Shown here in pieces: positions 17,146 to 25,240 of a stretch of 64,000 nucleotides of DNA. This DNA is from Comamonas sp. KCTC 72670 (GTDB lineage: Bacteria; Myxococcota; Myxococcia; Myxococcales; Myxococcaceae). The position numbers were made by a program, and so were the translations under genes. The notes beneath the pieces were generated by a model, which saw nothing but the letters and a program-made list of their open reading frames with translations, had not been told where the DNA came from and did no database searches. Numbering within the stretch: the stretch's first letter is position 1; every line of letters begins with the position of its first letter. The stretch spans positions 496,001 to 560,000 of the forward strand of contig BNCN01000002.1 in the NCBI GenBank assembly GCA_014656495.1. Reading direction: 5' to 3'.

Positions 17146-17248
17146 GCGATCTCCACGGCGGCTGCGAGGTTGTCCTGTCTTCCGTGTAAACCTCGCACGA
17201 GGAAGGAAGCAAACCGCTGCGGGCACCTGGGGTACGCTGGTCAACGAC

Positions 17249-17830
17249 ATGTCCGATGGGAATCAAAAGACGGTGCGCCCGAGCCACGTCCGCCGGACGT
17301 ACATCCTGGACCGGCCGTTTCAGCTCAAATACATCCTGCTGCTGGCGGGGATGGGCGCCGGCGGCATCTTCGTGTTCGGGCTCCTGGCGCACCGCGTCCA
17401 TGTGATGTCCGTGGCCTCGGGGATGGACGGTGGGCAGACGCTGCTGTGGCTCACGGTGCTCGGCGCCCTGGGCACGGCGGTGGTGATGGGGCTCTTCGGC
17501 CTCGTCTTCACCCACCGGGTCGCGGGTCCCGTCCACGTCATGAGCCTCTACGTGGCGGCGCTGGCGGCGGGCCGCTATCCTCGCATGCGGCCGCTGCGGC
17601 GCGGGGACGAGCTCAAGCTGTTCTTCGACCGCTTCAGCGAGGCGGTGACGCGCATCCGGGAGCGCGAGGCGGATGAGGCCTACGCCCTGGAGACCGTGCT
17701 GGAGGCGCTGCGGCCGGTGGCCACCACGCCGGAGGCGCTGGAGGCGTTGGGCACCCTGAGCGCCCTGCACACGCGCAAACGTCAGGCAGTGGACAATCCC
17801 ACTGGGAGCACCTTCAAGTCCGTGGCCTGA
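17249..17830 (+). CDS. two-helix membrane protein with HAMP-like domain and no output domain
   Basis: 193 residues. Two membrane helices are visible (YILLLAGMGAGGIFVFGLLA near 31-50 and LLWLTVLGALGTAVVMGLFG near 68-87). They are followed by a HAMP-like segment (THRVAGPVHVMSLYVAALAA, then GDELKLFFDRFSEAVTRIRE) and a helical tail ending near residue 193. No kinase, methyl-accepting or cyclase domain follows. The periplasmic loop between the helices is only about 15 residues, too small for a sensor domain. It may modulate another receptor or act as a truncated signal transducer. It lies 29 bases upstream of fmt and could be cotranscribed with it. Confidence 0.8.
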   Translation: MSDGNQKTVRPSHVRRTYILDRPFQLKYILLLAGMGAGGIFVFGLLAHRVHVMSVASGMDGGQTLLWLTVLGALGTAVVMGLFGLVFTHRVAGPVHVMSLYVAALAAGRYPRMRPLRRGDELKLFFDRFSEAVTRIREREADEAYALETVLEALRPVATTPEALEALGTLSALHTRKRQAVDNPTGSTFKSVA

Positions 17831-17859
17831 GTCGCCCGGCGCAGGAGAACCGCAACACC

Positions 17860-18798
17860 ATGAGCAGACCCCGCATCGTTTTCATGGGCACGCCCGAGTT
17901 CGCCGTGGCCTCGCTGGCCGCGTGCTTCGAGCTGGGCGACGTGGTGGCCGTCGTCACCCAGCCGGACAAACCCAAGGGCCGCGGCAACACGGTGACGGCG
18001 CCGCCCGTGAAGGAGCTGGCCCTGTCTCGCGGCGTGCCCGTGCTCCAGCCCACGAAGCTGCGCACCCCGCCGTTCGCCGAGGAGCTGCGCCAGTACGCGC
18101 CGGACATCTGTGTGGTGACGGCCTATGGCCGCATCCTCCCCAAGGACCTGCTGGAGCTGCCCACGAAGGGCTGCGTCAACGTGCACGGCTCGCTCCTGCC
18201 TCGCTTCCGGGGCGCGGCGCCCATCCAGTGGGCCATCGCCCATGGCGACACGGAGACGGGCGTGTCGTTGATGGTGATGGACGAGGGGCTGGACACCGGC
18301 CCGGTGCTGGCGATGAAGCGCCTGCCCATCGCCCCGGACGACACGAGCGCCACGCTGTACCCGAAGCTCGCCGCCCTGGGGGGGGAGGTGCTGCGCGAGT
18401 TCCTGCCCGCCTACCTGAGCGGGGAGCTGAAGCCCGTGCCGCAGCCTTCCGAGGGCATGGTGCTGGCCCCCATCATCGAGAAGGACCAGGGACGGTTGGA
18501 CTTCACGAAGCCCGCGGTGGAGCTGGAGCGGCGCCTGCGGGCCTTCACGCCATGGCCCGGGGCCTTCACCACGCTGGGCGGAAAGCTGCTGAAGGTGCAC
18601 CGCGCGATGGCCAGTGGTGGTAGTGGCACTCCCGGCACGGTGCTGGCGTCCGGACCGGACGGCATCGAGGTGGCATGCGGCGAGGGTTCGCTGGTGTTGC
18701 TGGAGCTGCAGCCGGAGGGAAAGCGGGTGATGCGCGCCGCGGACTTCCTGCTGGGGAACAAGCTGGTGCCGGGCAGCCAGCCCTTCGCCGGGGCCTGA
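17860..18798 (+). CDS. fmt: methionyl-tRNA formyltransferase
   Basis: 312 residues, the usual size. It starts MSRPRIVFMGTPEFAVASLA, typical of Fmt. The formyl-transfer core NVHGSLLPRFRGAAPIQWAI lies near 107-126, with the Asn/His and downstream Asp (MVMDEGLDTGPVLAMKRLPI) of the hydrolase/transferase fold. The C-terminal OB-like domain contains RLRAFTPWPGAFT. It uses 10-formyl-tetrahydrofolate to formylate Met-tRNAfMet in the cytoplasm. It is followed within 14 bases by the AroQ-like gene and then rsmB. fmt-rsmB linkage is common in bacteria, while the deformylase gene (def) is at 61087 in this window and not adjacent. Confidence 0.97.
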   Translation: MSRPRIVFMGTPEFAVASLAACFELGDVVAVVTQPDKPKGRGNTVTAPPVKELALSRGVPVLQPTKLRTPPFAEELRQYAPDICVVTAYGRILPKDLLELPTKGCVNVHGSLLPRFRGAAPIQWAIAHGDTETGVSLMVMDEGLDTGPVLAMKRLPIAPDDTSATLYPKLAALGGEVLREFLPAYLSGELKPVPQPSEGMVLAPIIEKDQGRLDFTKPAVELERRLRAFTPWPGAFTTLGGKLLKVHRAMASGGSGTPGTVLASGPDGIEVACGEGSLVLLELQPEGKRVMRAADFLLGNKLVPGSQPFAGA

Positions 18799-18812
18799 CG
18801 GGAGAACGGGTG

Positions 18813-19742
18813 ATGGGCATGAAATTGCTGGTGTTGCACGGACCCAACCTCAACCTGCTGGGCGTGCGGGACAGCGCGTCCGGCGGGCGGCTGGAGGACC
18901 TGGACGCCGCGATGCACGCGCGCGCCGAGGCGCTGGGCGTGGAGCTGACGGTGGTGCAGTCCAACCACGAAGGCGACCTGCTCGACACGCTCGGCAGTGA
19001 GCTGGAGGAGCTGGACGGCATCATCATCAACCCGGCCGGCCTGTTCGGCTCCTACGCCCTCAAGGACGGCCTGGAGGCCGCGGGCGTGCCCGCCATCGAG
19101 GTGCTGCTCAAGCCCCCCGCGCGGGAGTCCGTGGTGGGCGAGGCCTGCGTGCTCCAGATTCATGGCGGTCCGGGCTTCGAGCCCTACCTCCAGGCCCTGG
19201 AGACCTTTGGCAGCGGCGTCTTCTCCGCGACGTTGCCCGCGCCGAAGAAGCCGCAGGCGCGCAAGAAGGGCGGCGCCACCAAGGGCGCGAAGGTGACGCC
19301 CATCACCGTGCTGAAGCGCCCGCCGCGCAAGGACGGGGCCACGGATACGGCCCGGTCGCTGGCGCGCGCGGTGAAGACGGCGGGGCCCACGAAGACGCTG
19401 GGCCGCAAGCTGGCGCCAGTCGAGGACCTGCGCGCGGCCCGCCAGGCGAAGACGCTGGGGCGGGGTGCTTCGAAGGGGCTGACCCCCGCGGCGGACCTGC
19501 TCACGCGCGCCCTGGTGCGCCAGAAGATTTCAGACCGGCTCAAGGGGCGGCTCTCCGCCGCCGAGCTGGCCACCTGGGCCCGCTCCCAGTACCAGGCGGT
19601 TCAGCGCGGCGCGCCCGCGGAGAACGGCCACCGAGACCTGCTGGAGGAAAGCCTCCAGAGCCTCACCCTCTCCAACCTGCCCGCGACGCGGCTCTCGGAT
19701 GAGCAGCTCGTGGAGCTCCTGACCCGGCTCGACGAAGGATGA
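18813..19742 (+). CDS. AroQ-like protein (type II dehydroquinase fold) lacking catalytic residues, with basic C-terminal extension
   Basis: 309 residues. The first 140 follow type II 3-dehydroquinate dehydratase: HGPNLNLLGVRDS, QSNHEGDLLDTLGSELEELD and IIINPAGLFGSYALKDGLEA. The catalytic Tyr expected soon after the GxR motif is absent (RDSASGGRLED). The HxS loop reads LFGSYA. The conserved His of EVHLSN is replaced (EVLLKPPARES). Dehydroquinase activity is therefore unlikely. About 165 further residues form a Lys/Arg/Thr-rich segment (KKPQARKKGGATKGAK and similar) and a helical end, absent from normal AroQ (about 145-150 aa). It starts with a GGGAG site and overlaps rsmB by 4 bases (ATGA). 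The operon setting suggests a translation or RNA-related role, which is inference. Confidence 0.8.
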   Translation: MGMKLLVLHGPNLNLLGVRDSASGGRLEDLDAAMHARAEALGVELTVVQSNHEGDLLDTLGSELEELDGIIINPAGLFGSYALKDGLEAAGVPAIEVLLKPPARESVVGEACVLQIHGGPGFEPYLQALETFGSGVFSATLPAPKKPQARKKGGATKGAKVTPITVLKRPPRKDGATDTARSLARAVKTAGPTKTLGRKLAPVEDLRAARQAKTLGRGASKGLTPAADLLTRALVRQKISDRLKGRLSAAELATWARSQYQAVQRGAPAENGHRDLLEESLQSLTLSNLPATRLSDEQLVELLTRLDEG

Positions 19743-21055
19743 ACGCCCGCGCTCTCGCCATCCAGGTCCTCGCGCGTGTCCGCGCGACGGATGCCTACCT
19801 CAACGTCGTCCTGGACACGCAGCTGTCCGAGTCGCCCCCGAAGGACCCGCGCGACGCCGGGCTCGTCACCGAGCTGACCTACGGCGCCACCCGGCGGCAG
19901 CTCGCGCTGGACTACGCCATTGCCCGCTTCGCCGACCGGAAGCTGGACGCGCTGGAGGACAAGGTGCTGGCGGCCCTCCGCATTGGCGCCTATCAAATCT
20001 TCCACACCCGCGTGCCCGCGCGCGCCGCGGTGGCGGAGACGGTGCAGGCGCTCAAGGAGCTGGGGCTGGCCCGCGCCTCGGGCTTCGCCAACGCCATCTT
20101 GCGCAAGCTGGCGGAGCTGCCGGGGCCGCCGCTGCCGCCCGTGTCCAACCTGGCGCACCATCTGTCGGTGCGCGAGAGCCATCCCCAGTGGCTGGTGGAG
20201 CGCTGGCTGCGCCAGTTCGGCCGCGAGCGCGCCGAGGCCATGCTGGTGGCCGACAACCAGTCGCCCGCCGTGGTGGTGCGCGCCAACACCGCGAAGGTGA
20301 CGCGCGACGCGCTGCTCGCCCAGCTCCAGGAGGTGGGCGTGGAGGCGACGGCGACCACCGTGTCGCCGGTGGGCATCACCCTGCCGTCCGTGGGCCGCGT
20401 GGAGGACGTGTACGGCTACGCGGAGGGCCTGTGGCAGGTGCAGGACGAGGCCGCGCAGCTCGTGGGCGTCTACGGCGCGATTCCGGCGTCGGCGCGCGTG
20501 CTGGACGCCTGCGCGGCGCCGGGCGGCAAGGCCTGCCACCAAGCGCAGGAGCACGAGGTCGTCGCGGTGGACCTCCACGCGCACAAGCTGCGGAAGATTG
20601 AGGCGGAGGCCCGCCGCCTGGGCCTGGAGTCACGCCTGAAGGCGTTCGCGCACGACGCGGCGGAGCCCTTCCCGGAGGCCTGGGGCGAGTTCCACGCCTT
20701 CGTGGTGGACGCGCCGTGCTCGGGGCTGGGCACGCTGCGCCGCCACCCGGAGCTGCGCTACCGCCGCAAGGAGGAGGACATCGCCCGGCTGGCCACGCTC
20801 CAGCGGCGCATCCTGGAGAACTGCCAGGAGGCGGTGCCGGCCGGGGGTCTGCTCGTGTACGCGGTGTGCACCATGGACCCGCTGGAGGGGCAGGACCAGG
20901 TGGAGATGTTCCTGCGCAGCCACCCGGAGTGGACGGCCGAGCCGCCCGTGCTGCCGGGCCTCAAGCTGCCGCTGACGCAGGCGTACCTGCGCACGCTGCC
21001 GGGGCCGGAGGGCTTCGACGGGTTCTTCGCCGCGCGCCTCCGGAAGCTCTACTGA
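19739..21055 (+). CDS. rsmB: 16S rRNA (cytosine(967)-C(5))-methyltransferase
   Basis: 438 residues. The N-terminal NusB-like RNA-binding domain covers about 1-140 (LVTELTYGATRRQLALDYAI, ALRIGAYQIFHTRVPARAAV). The methyltransferase domain has the SAM loop DACAAPGGKA near 258, VDAPCSGLGTLRRHPELRYR near 323-342 and the catalytic-cysteine motif YAVCTMDPLEGQDQ near 375. Two active-site cysteines (in PCSG and VCT) are present, as in m5C methyltransferases. The SAM loop reads GGKACHQAQ where most members have GGKTTHLAE, a mild variation. Its start overlaps the stop of the AroQ-like gene (ATGA), indicating coupled translation. Confidence 0.95.
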   Translation: MNARALAIQVLARVRATDAYLNVVLDTQLSESPPKDPRDAGLVTELTYGATRRQLALDYAIARFADRKLDALEDKVLAALRIGAYQIFHTRVPARAAVAETVQALKELGLARASGFANAILRKLAELPGPPLPPVSNLAHHLSVRESHPQWLVERWLRQFGRERAEAMLVADNQSPAVVVRANTAKVTRDALLAQLQEVGVEATATTVSPVGITLPSVGRVEDVYGYAEGLWQVQDEAAQLVGVYGAIPASARVLDACAAPGGKACHQAQEHEVVAVDLHAHKLRKIEAEARRLGLESRLKAFAHDAAEPFPEAWGEFHAFVVDAPCSGLGTLRRHPELRYRRKEEDIARLATLQRRILENCQEAVPAGGLLVYAVCTMDPLEGQDQVEMFLRSHPEWTAEPPVLPGLKLPLTQAYLRTLPGPEGFDGFFAARLRKLY

Positions 21056-21061
21056 CGGGGC

Positions 21062-21967
21062 TCAGGCCTCGTCGGCGTGCGGCAGGTTGGCGGCGGCCTT
21101 GAACGCCTCCAACACCGCCGCGGAGGCGCGGTCCAGGTACTTGCCCTTGCGGATGAGCAGGCCGATGGGGCGCGACACCGGCCCCTCCGCGAAGGGCTTG
21201 GCCACCAGCGTGCCGCCCTTGATTTCACCCTGCGCCGTGGAGATGGGGAGGATGGCCACGCCCAGGCCCATCTCCACCGCCCGCTTGATGGTCTCCACGT
21301 TGTCCATCTCCATCACCGGGTTGATGTCGATGTTCTTCTCGCGGAAGAGCCGATCCAACGCCTTGCGCGTGGGCGCCTCGCGGTCGAACGCGATGAAGGG
21401 CACGCCCGACAGCGCGGTGAGGCTGACCTTCTGCTTCGTGGCGAAGGAGTGCCCCGGGGCGCAGACGACCGCCAGCTTGTCGTCGCGGAAGGAGAGGATG
21501 TCCACGCCCGCGCGGGGCTGCGGGTAGGCGACGATGCCAATCTCCGCCGCGCCCAGAATCACGTCGTCGTACACTTGGTCGTTGCGCCGGTAGTTCAGGC
21601 GCATGTTCACCTTGGGGTGCGACTTGAGCAGCTGCTTCTGCACCGTGTTCAGCTCGTGCAGACCCACCGAGTAGATGGTGGAGACCGTGGTGGTGCCCGC
21701 CACCTCGGTGGCCTGCTCGCGAATCTCCTGCTCCACCTCGGAGAAGCGCGCGAGGATCTCCTTGCACCCCCGGAACAGCCGCTCCCCGGCCGGCGTCGGC
21801 GTCACCTGCCGCGCGCTGCGCGACAAGAGCTTCTGCTCGTACCGGTTCTCCAGCGCGCGAATCTGCTGGCTCACGGCGGACTGGGTGACGTGATTGAGCT
21901 GCGCGGCGCGGGAGAACGAGCCGGTCTCGACCACGTCGCAGAACATCTTCAGGGATTCGAGCTGCAT
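21062..21967 (-). CDS. LysR-family transcriptional regulator
   Basis: 301 residues. The N-terminal winged helix-turn-helix (MQLESLKMFCDVVETGSFSR, then TQSAVSQQIRALENRYEQKL) is canonical. A coiled linker helix and a substrate-binding domain follow from about residue 90 (TTVSTIYSVGLHELNTVQKQ to GLLIRKGKYLD). The ATG at 21967 is chosen because AGGAG lies 8 bases upstream on the minus strand. An in-frame start at 21994 only adds a non-conserved stub. The inducer and target are unknown. LysR regulators often control a divergent neighbour. Here the upstream gene (22105) points the same way, so autoregulation or remote targets are more likely. Confidence 0.92.
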   Translation of the reverse strand: MQLESLKMFCDVVETGSFSRAAQLNHVTQSAVSQQIRALENRYEQKLLSRSARQVTPTPAGERLFRGCKEILARFSEVEQEIREQATEVAGTTTVSTIYSVGLHELNTVQKQLLKSHPKVNMRLNYRRNDQVYDDVILGAAEIGIVAYPQPRAGVDILSFRDDKLAVVCAPGHSFATKQKVSLTALSGVPFIAFDREAPTRKALDRLFREKNIDINPVMEMDNVETIKRAVEMGLGVAILPISTAQGEIKGGTLVAKPFAEGPVSRPIGLLIRKGKYLDRASAAVLEAFKAAANLPHADEA

Positions 21968-22104
21968 AAGGTCGTCTCCTACCCCCAAACCCAATGATTA
22001 GGCCAGAAGTTAATTAGAACGCCTTTCCTTCGCGGGCAAACTACCTAACCCGGTTGGTGTCCGGTGGGCCAGTCATCGGGCGACGGGGGGATTGCGGTCG
22101 GAGC

Positions 22105-22407
22105 TCAAAGGGCCTCCGGGCCCTCGGGAGGCGGGCGGGGGCGGAGGAGGACGAAGAGGGAGGCGGCGAGCGCCGTCATCGCGCCCCCGCCGAGCGCCTG
22201 GGTCCGGCCTACTTCCCGGGTGGCGTCCCGGACGAGCGCGCACTCGGGCCCGGTGAGGCCCTCACAGGCCGGGGTGACGAAGAGGTTGCCCAGGCCCACG
22301 GCGAGCAGTCCCAGGCCGCCCAGGAGCAGGCCGGCGAGCAGGCCCGTCGCGGCGGAGCGTCCCAGGGACGGCCGCGGGGGAGGGGAGGGCTCCGGGAGGG
22401 AGGGCAT
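22105..22407 (-). CDS. small two-helix membrane protein, unknown function
   Basis: 100 residues. A Pro/Ser-rich N-terminus is followed by a first hydrophobic helix (AATGLLAGLLLGGLGLLAVG, about 20-39), a loop with two cysteines (PACEGLTGPECALV), a second helix (GGAMTALAASLFVLLRP, about 74-90) and a short basic/proline tail. The two loop cysteines could form a periplasmic disulfide. I do not recognise the family. The frame shows typical high-GC third-position bias, and the gene fills an otherwise empty 500-base interval between LysR and the glycosyltransferase. No clear ribosome binding site is seen, so the call is moderate. Confidence 0.6.
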   Translation of the reverse strand: MPSLPEPSPPPRPSLGRSAATGLLAGLLLGGLGLLAVGLGNLFVTPACEGLTGPECALVRDATREVGRTQALGGGAMTALAASLFVLLRPRPPPEGPEAL

Positions 22408-22477
22408 GCGGGCAGCTATAGCCGTGAGCGTGGGGCGGGCTCAACGGGGCCTGGGCCGGGCGCGTATGCTGCCGGGC

Positions 22478-23575
22478 ATGCGAATCCTCTACGGTGTCGT
22501 CGGCGAAGGCATGGGCCATGCGACGCGCTCCCGCGTCCTCCTCGAGGAGCTCACGAAGGAGCACGAGGTCCACATCGTCGTCTCCGGCCGGGCCCAGGAC
22601 TACCTGGCCAGGCGCTTCCAGAACGTGCACGGCATCTGGGGGCTGACGCTCGCGTACGAGGGCAACTCGGTGAAGAAGTGGCAGACGGTGCTGCAGAACC
22701 TCACGGGCGCCGTGAAGGGCTGGCCGCAGAACATCCGCCAGTACTTCGAGCTGGTGGACGACTTCCGTCCGGACGTGGTGGTGAGCGACTTCGAGTCGTT
22801 CAGCTACATGTTCGCGAAGACGCACCGGCTGCCCGTCATCAGCGTGGACAACATGCAGGTCATCAACCGGTGCAAGCACGAGCCGGCGCTGCTGGCGGGC
22901 TACGAGGACAGCTTCGAGACCTCGCGCGCCATCGTGAAGGCGAAGCTGCCCGGGGCCTTCCACTACCTCGTCACGTCGTTCTTCTACCCGGAGGTCCGCA
23001 AGCGCCGCACCACGCTGGCCCCGTCAATCCTGCGGCCCGAAATCCTGGAGGCGAAGTCCGAGCCCGGCGAGCACCTGCTCGTGTACCAGACGTCGACGAC
23101 GAACACGGCGCTGCCGGACATCCTCAAGGCCGCGGGCATCCCCTGCCGCGTGTACGGGCTGCGCCGGGACCTCACCGAGGACCTGGTGGACGGCAACCTC
23201 ACGTACCGGCCCTTCAGCGAGACGGGCTTCATCGACGACTTGCGCACCGCGCGGGGCGTGGTGGCCAGCGGCGGCTACACGCTGATGAGCGAGGCGGTGT
23301 ACCTGCGCAAGCCGGTGCTCAGCGTGCCGCTGCTGGGCCAGTTCGAGCAGGTCATCAACGCGCTCTACCTGGAGCAGCTCGGCTACGGCATGTACGTGAA
23401 GGCGCTGTCGGTGGACGCGATGAAGGACTTCCTCACGCGCATCCCCCGCTGCCAGCAGGCGCTCCAGGGCTACGCGCAGGACGGCAACACGCGGATGCTG
23501 GCCGCCCTGCGCGAACAGCTGTCCCTGGCCTACGAGCACCGGGGCCACTGGGCCATGGAGATGGCCCAGGACTGA
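22478..23575 (+). CDS. glycosyltransferase of the MJ1255/VC2487 type (MurG-like GT-B fold)
   Basis: 365 residues. It begins MRILYGVVGEGMGHATRSRV, the Gly-rich opening of GT-B enzymes of this uncharacterised family. It continues with VVVSDFESFSYMFAKTHRLP and ISVDNMQVINRC (donor/acceptor cleft). The MurG-like C-terminal motif VVASGGYTLMSEAVYLRKPV lies near 260-279, followed by PLLGQFEQVINALYLEQLG. Members are predicted cytoplasmic or membrane-peripheral and act on cell-surface glycans; the acceptor is unknown. The ATG at 22478 is chosen because the family starts at MRIL. An in-frame ATG at 22466 is possible. It stands alone, convergent with the SDR gene 25 bases downstream. Confidence 0.85.
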   Translation: MRILYGVVGEGMGHATRSRVLLEELTKEHEVHIVVSGRAQDYLARRFQNVHGIWGLTLAYEGNSVKKWQTVLQNLTGAVKGWPQNIRQYFELVDDFRPDVVVSDFESFSYMFAKTHRLPVISVDNMQVINRCKHEPALLAGYEDSFETSRAIVKAKLPGAFHYLVTSFFYPEVRKRRTTLAPSILRPEILEAKSEPGEHLLVYQTSTTNTALPDILKAAGIPCRVYGLRRDLTEDLVDGNLTYRPFSETGFIDDLRTARGVVASGGYTLMSEAVYLRKPVLSVPLLGQFEQVINALYLEQLGYGMYVKALSVDAMKDFLTRIPRCQQALQGYAQDGNTRMLAALREQLSLAYEHRGHWAMEMAQD

Positions 23576-23600
23576 CGTGACGGACGTCCGGGGGGGGCCG

Positions 23601-24647
23601 TCAGTGCAGCGGCACCCCGGTCTCGTTGTTGCGCTCGGCCGCGCGGCGGGTCAGCTCGGTGAGCCAGGACTGCGTCAGCGGCGTCTCGCTCTGGCTGCCC
23701 GTGTAGCGGTCCTGGCTGCTGTCCTGGGGCATGAGGCTGTTGGCCCAGGCGGTGAGGGTGGCCGTCAGGTTGGGCGCCAGCGCGCGCCCGGCGGAGGCCA
23801 GCTTCGCGGGCAGGCCCAGCAGGGCCTCCGCGTCGCCGCGCCGGCACGCCTCCAGAATCTTGCGGGCGGACTGCTCGGCGCTCAGCGAGGTGACGGGCAG
23901 CGAGTCCCCCGTGGTGAACCACGCGTACTCCGCCTCGTGGTTGCCCTTGAAGTACGCGTTGCGCGGGCTGCCCGTGCGCATCAGCCCCGGGCACACCGTG
24001 GTGACCAGGATGCCGTCCTGGCGCAGCTCCGCGCGGAGGCCGTCGGAGAGGCCCACGAGCGCGAACTTGCTGGCGGAGTACGGCACCAGGTGCGGGACGC
24101 TCACCTTGCCGCCCACGGAGGCGACGTTGACGATGCGGCCCTTGCCGCGCCGCTTCATCTCCGGCAGCACGGCCAGCGTGGTGTACAGCGGCGCCCACAG
24201 GTGCGTGTCCATGGCCTCCTCGAAGTCCTCCAGCGTCATGGACTCCAGCGGCCCCACCTGGATGATGCCCGCGTTGTTGATGAGCACGTCCACCGCGCCC
24301 CAGCGCTCGTGCACGGCGGAGACCATGGCCTCCACCTGCACCGGGTCCCTCACGTCGCAGGGGATGGCGTACACCTCGCCGCCGGTGCGCTCCAGCTCCT
24401 CGCGGGCGCGCTCCAGCGTCTGCTCGTCACGGCCGCAGATGGCCACGCGCGCCTCTTCCTTCAGGAGCTGACGGGCCAGCACCAGGCCCAGGCCCCGGGA
24501 GCCGCCGGTGATGAGGACGGTGCAGTCCTTGAACTGGAAGCGCGAGCGCAAGAGCCTGCGCAGGCCGAGCGCCGCGCCGATGCCTGCCGCGGCCACCGTG
24601 CCGAGCGAGAAGCGGGGAGCGTCTGGATTCTTGCGGCGAGTTGCCAT
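23601..24647 (-). CDS. membrane-anchored SDR-family oxidoreductase
   Basis: 348 residues. A hydrophobic N-terminal segment (LGTVAAAGIGAALGLRRLL, about 15-33) probably anchors it in the inner membrane. The Rossmann fold follows: TGGSRGLG at 47-54, then the NNAG motif in VLINNAGIIQVG, and the catalytic Ser and YSASK (VASVGGKVSVPHLVPYSASK). The Arg at the end of beta-2 (ICGRDEQ) suggests NADP(H). A C-terminal extension of about 100 residues beyond the core is of unknown role. It begins 16 bases after the redoxin-like gene, so the two form an operon. Its substrate cannot be inferred. Confidence 0.9.
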   Translation of the reverse strand: MATRRKNPDAPRFSLGTVAAAGIGAALGLRRLLRSRFQFKDCTVLITGGSRGLGLVLARQLLKEEARVAICGRDEQTLERAREELERTGGEVYAIPCDVRDPVQVEAMVSAVHERWGAVDVLINNAGIIQVGPLESMTLEDFEEAMDTHLWAPLYTTLAVLPEMKRRGKGRIVNVASVGGKVSVPHLVPYSASKFALVGLSDGLRAELRQDGILVTTVCPGLMRTGSPRNAYFKGNHEAEYAWFTTGDSLPVTSLSAEQSARKILEACRRGDAEALLGLPAKLASAGRALAPNLTATLTAWANSLMPQDSSQDRYTGSQSETPLTQSWLTELTRRAAERNNETGVPLH

Positions 24648-24663
24648 GGTGGACTCCTGGGTA

Positions 24664-25137
24664 TCAGGGGGCGTGCGCGGGCGCCGCGGCGCTGGATTGG
24701 ACGAAGTGCTCCAGGACTCGCCGCGCGTGCTGGGAGGCGTTCTTCCCGGAGAAGTGGTGGCGCAGCCGGCCCGACTCCGCGTCGAAGAGCAGCCACGCGG
24801 GCGTCTCCGCCACGTCGTAGGCCCGCGCCATGGAGCCGTCGTCCACGGCGATGGGGTGGTACAGCCCGTGTTTGCGCGCGAAGGCCTCCACCGCGTTGGT
24901 GTCGCGCAGCTCCTTGTCGGAGGCGGTGACGTCCACGCTGATGACGCGCAGGCCCCGGGGCGCGAACTCCGCGAGGATGCGCTTCACCGCGTCGATGTCC
25001 GCGTCGCTCCCGCGCTGCTTGAGGGAGAAGAAGTGGAGGAGGACGGGCAGCTCGTCCAGCTCGGACACGTGGACGGGTGTGTTGATCCACCCGCCGTCCG
25101 GGTCCAGCAAGGTGATGGGGATGTCGAGCTTGGGCAT
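24664..25137 (-). CDS. thioredoxin-fold redoxin-like protein lacking the CxxC active site
   Basis: 157 residues. The layout resembles TlpA/redoxin proteins: MPKLDIPITLLDPDGGWINT, LPVLLHFFSLKQRG, RGLRVISVDVTASDKE, then AYDVAETPAWLLFDAESGRL with the conserved cis-Pro region (ETPAWLL). The active-site position that normally reads WCxxC is SLKQRG, and there is no cysteine in the whole protein, so it cannot act as a thiol reductase. It may be a binding or chaperone version of the fold. No signal peptide is seen. The ATG at 25137 has GGGAG 5 bases upstream; a GTG at 25149 is an alternative. It is first in an operon with the SDR gene. Confidence 0.8.
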   Translation of the reverse strand: MPKLDIPITLLDPDGGWINTPVHVSELDELPVLLHFFSLKQRGSDADIDAVKRILAEFAPRGLRVISVDVTASDKELRDTNAVEAFARKHGLYHPIAVDDGSMARAYDVAETPAWLLFDAESGRLRHHFSGKNASQHARRVLEHFVQSSAAAPAHAP

Positions 25138-25240
25138 AGGGGCTCCCACGTGGCCTGGAGTTGGAAAGGACGCGACTCAAGCTAGGCACGGGCCGTGGCC
25201 GCCGGGCGCCGCTGGACGGCAGGCCGTGAAGCAGGCAGAC

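Noticed and set aside
23578-23603. 6-bp TGACGG/CCGTCA inverted repeat at the convergent ends of the glycosyltransferase and SDR genes
   Set aside because: It overlaps the coding ends, has a short stem and no T run; too weak to call a terminator.
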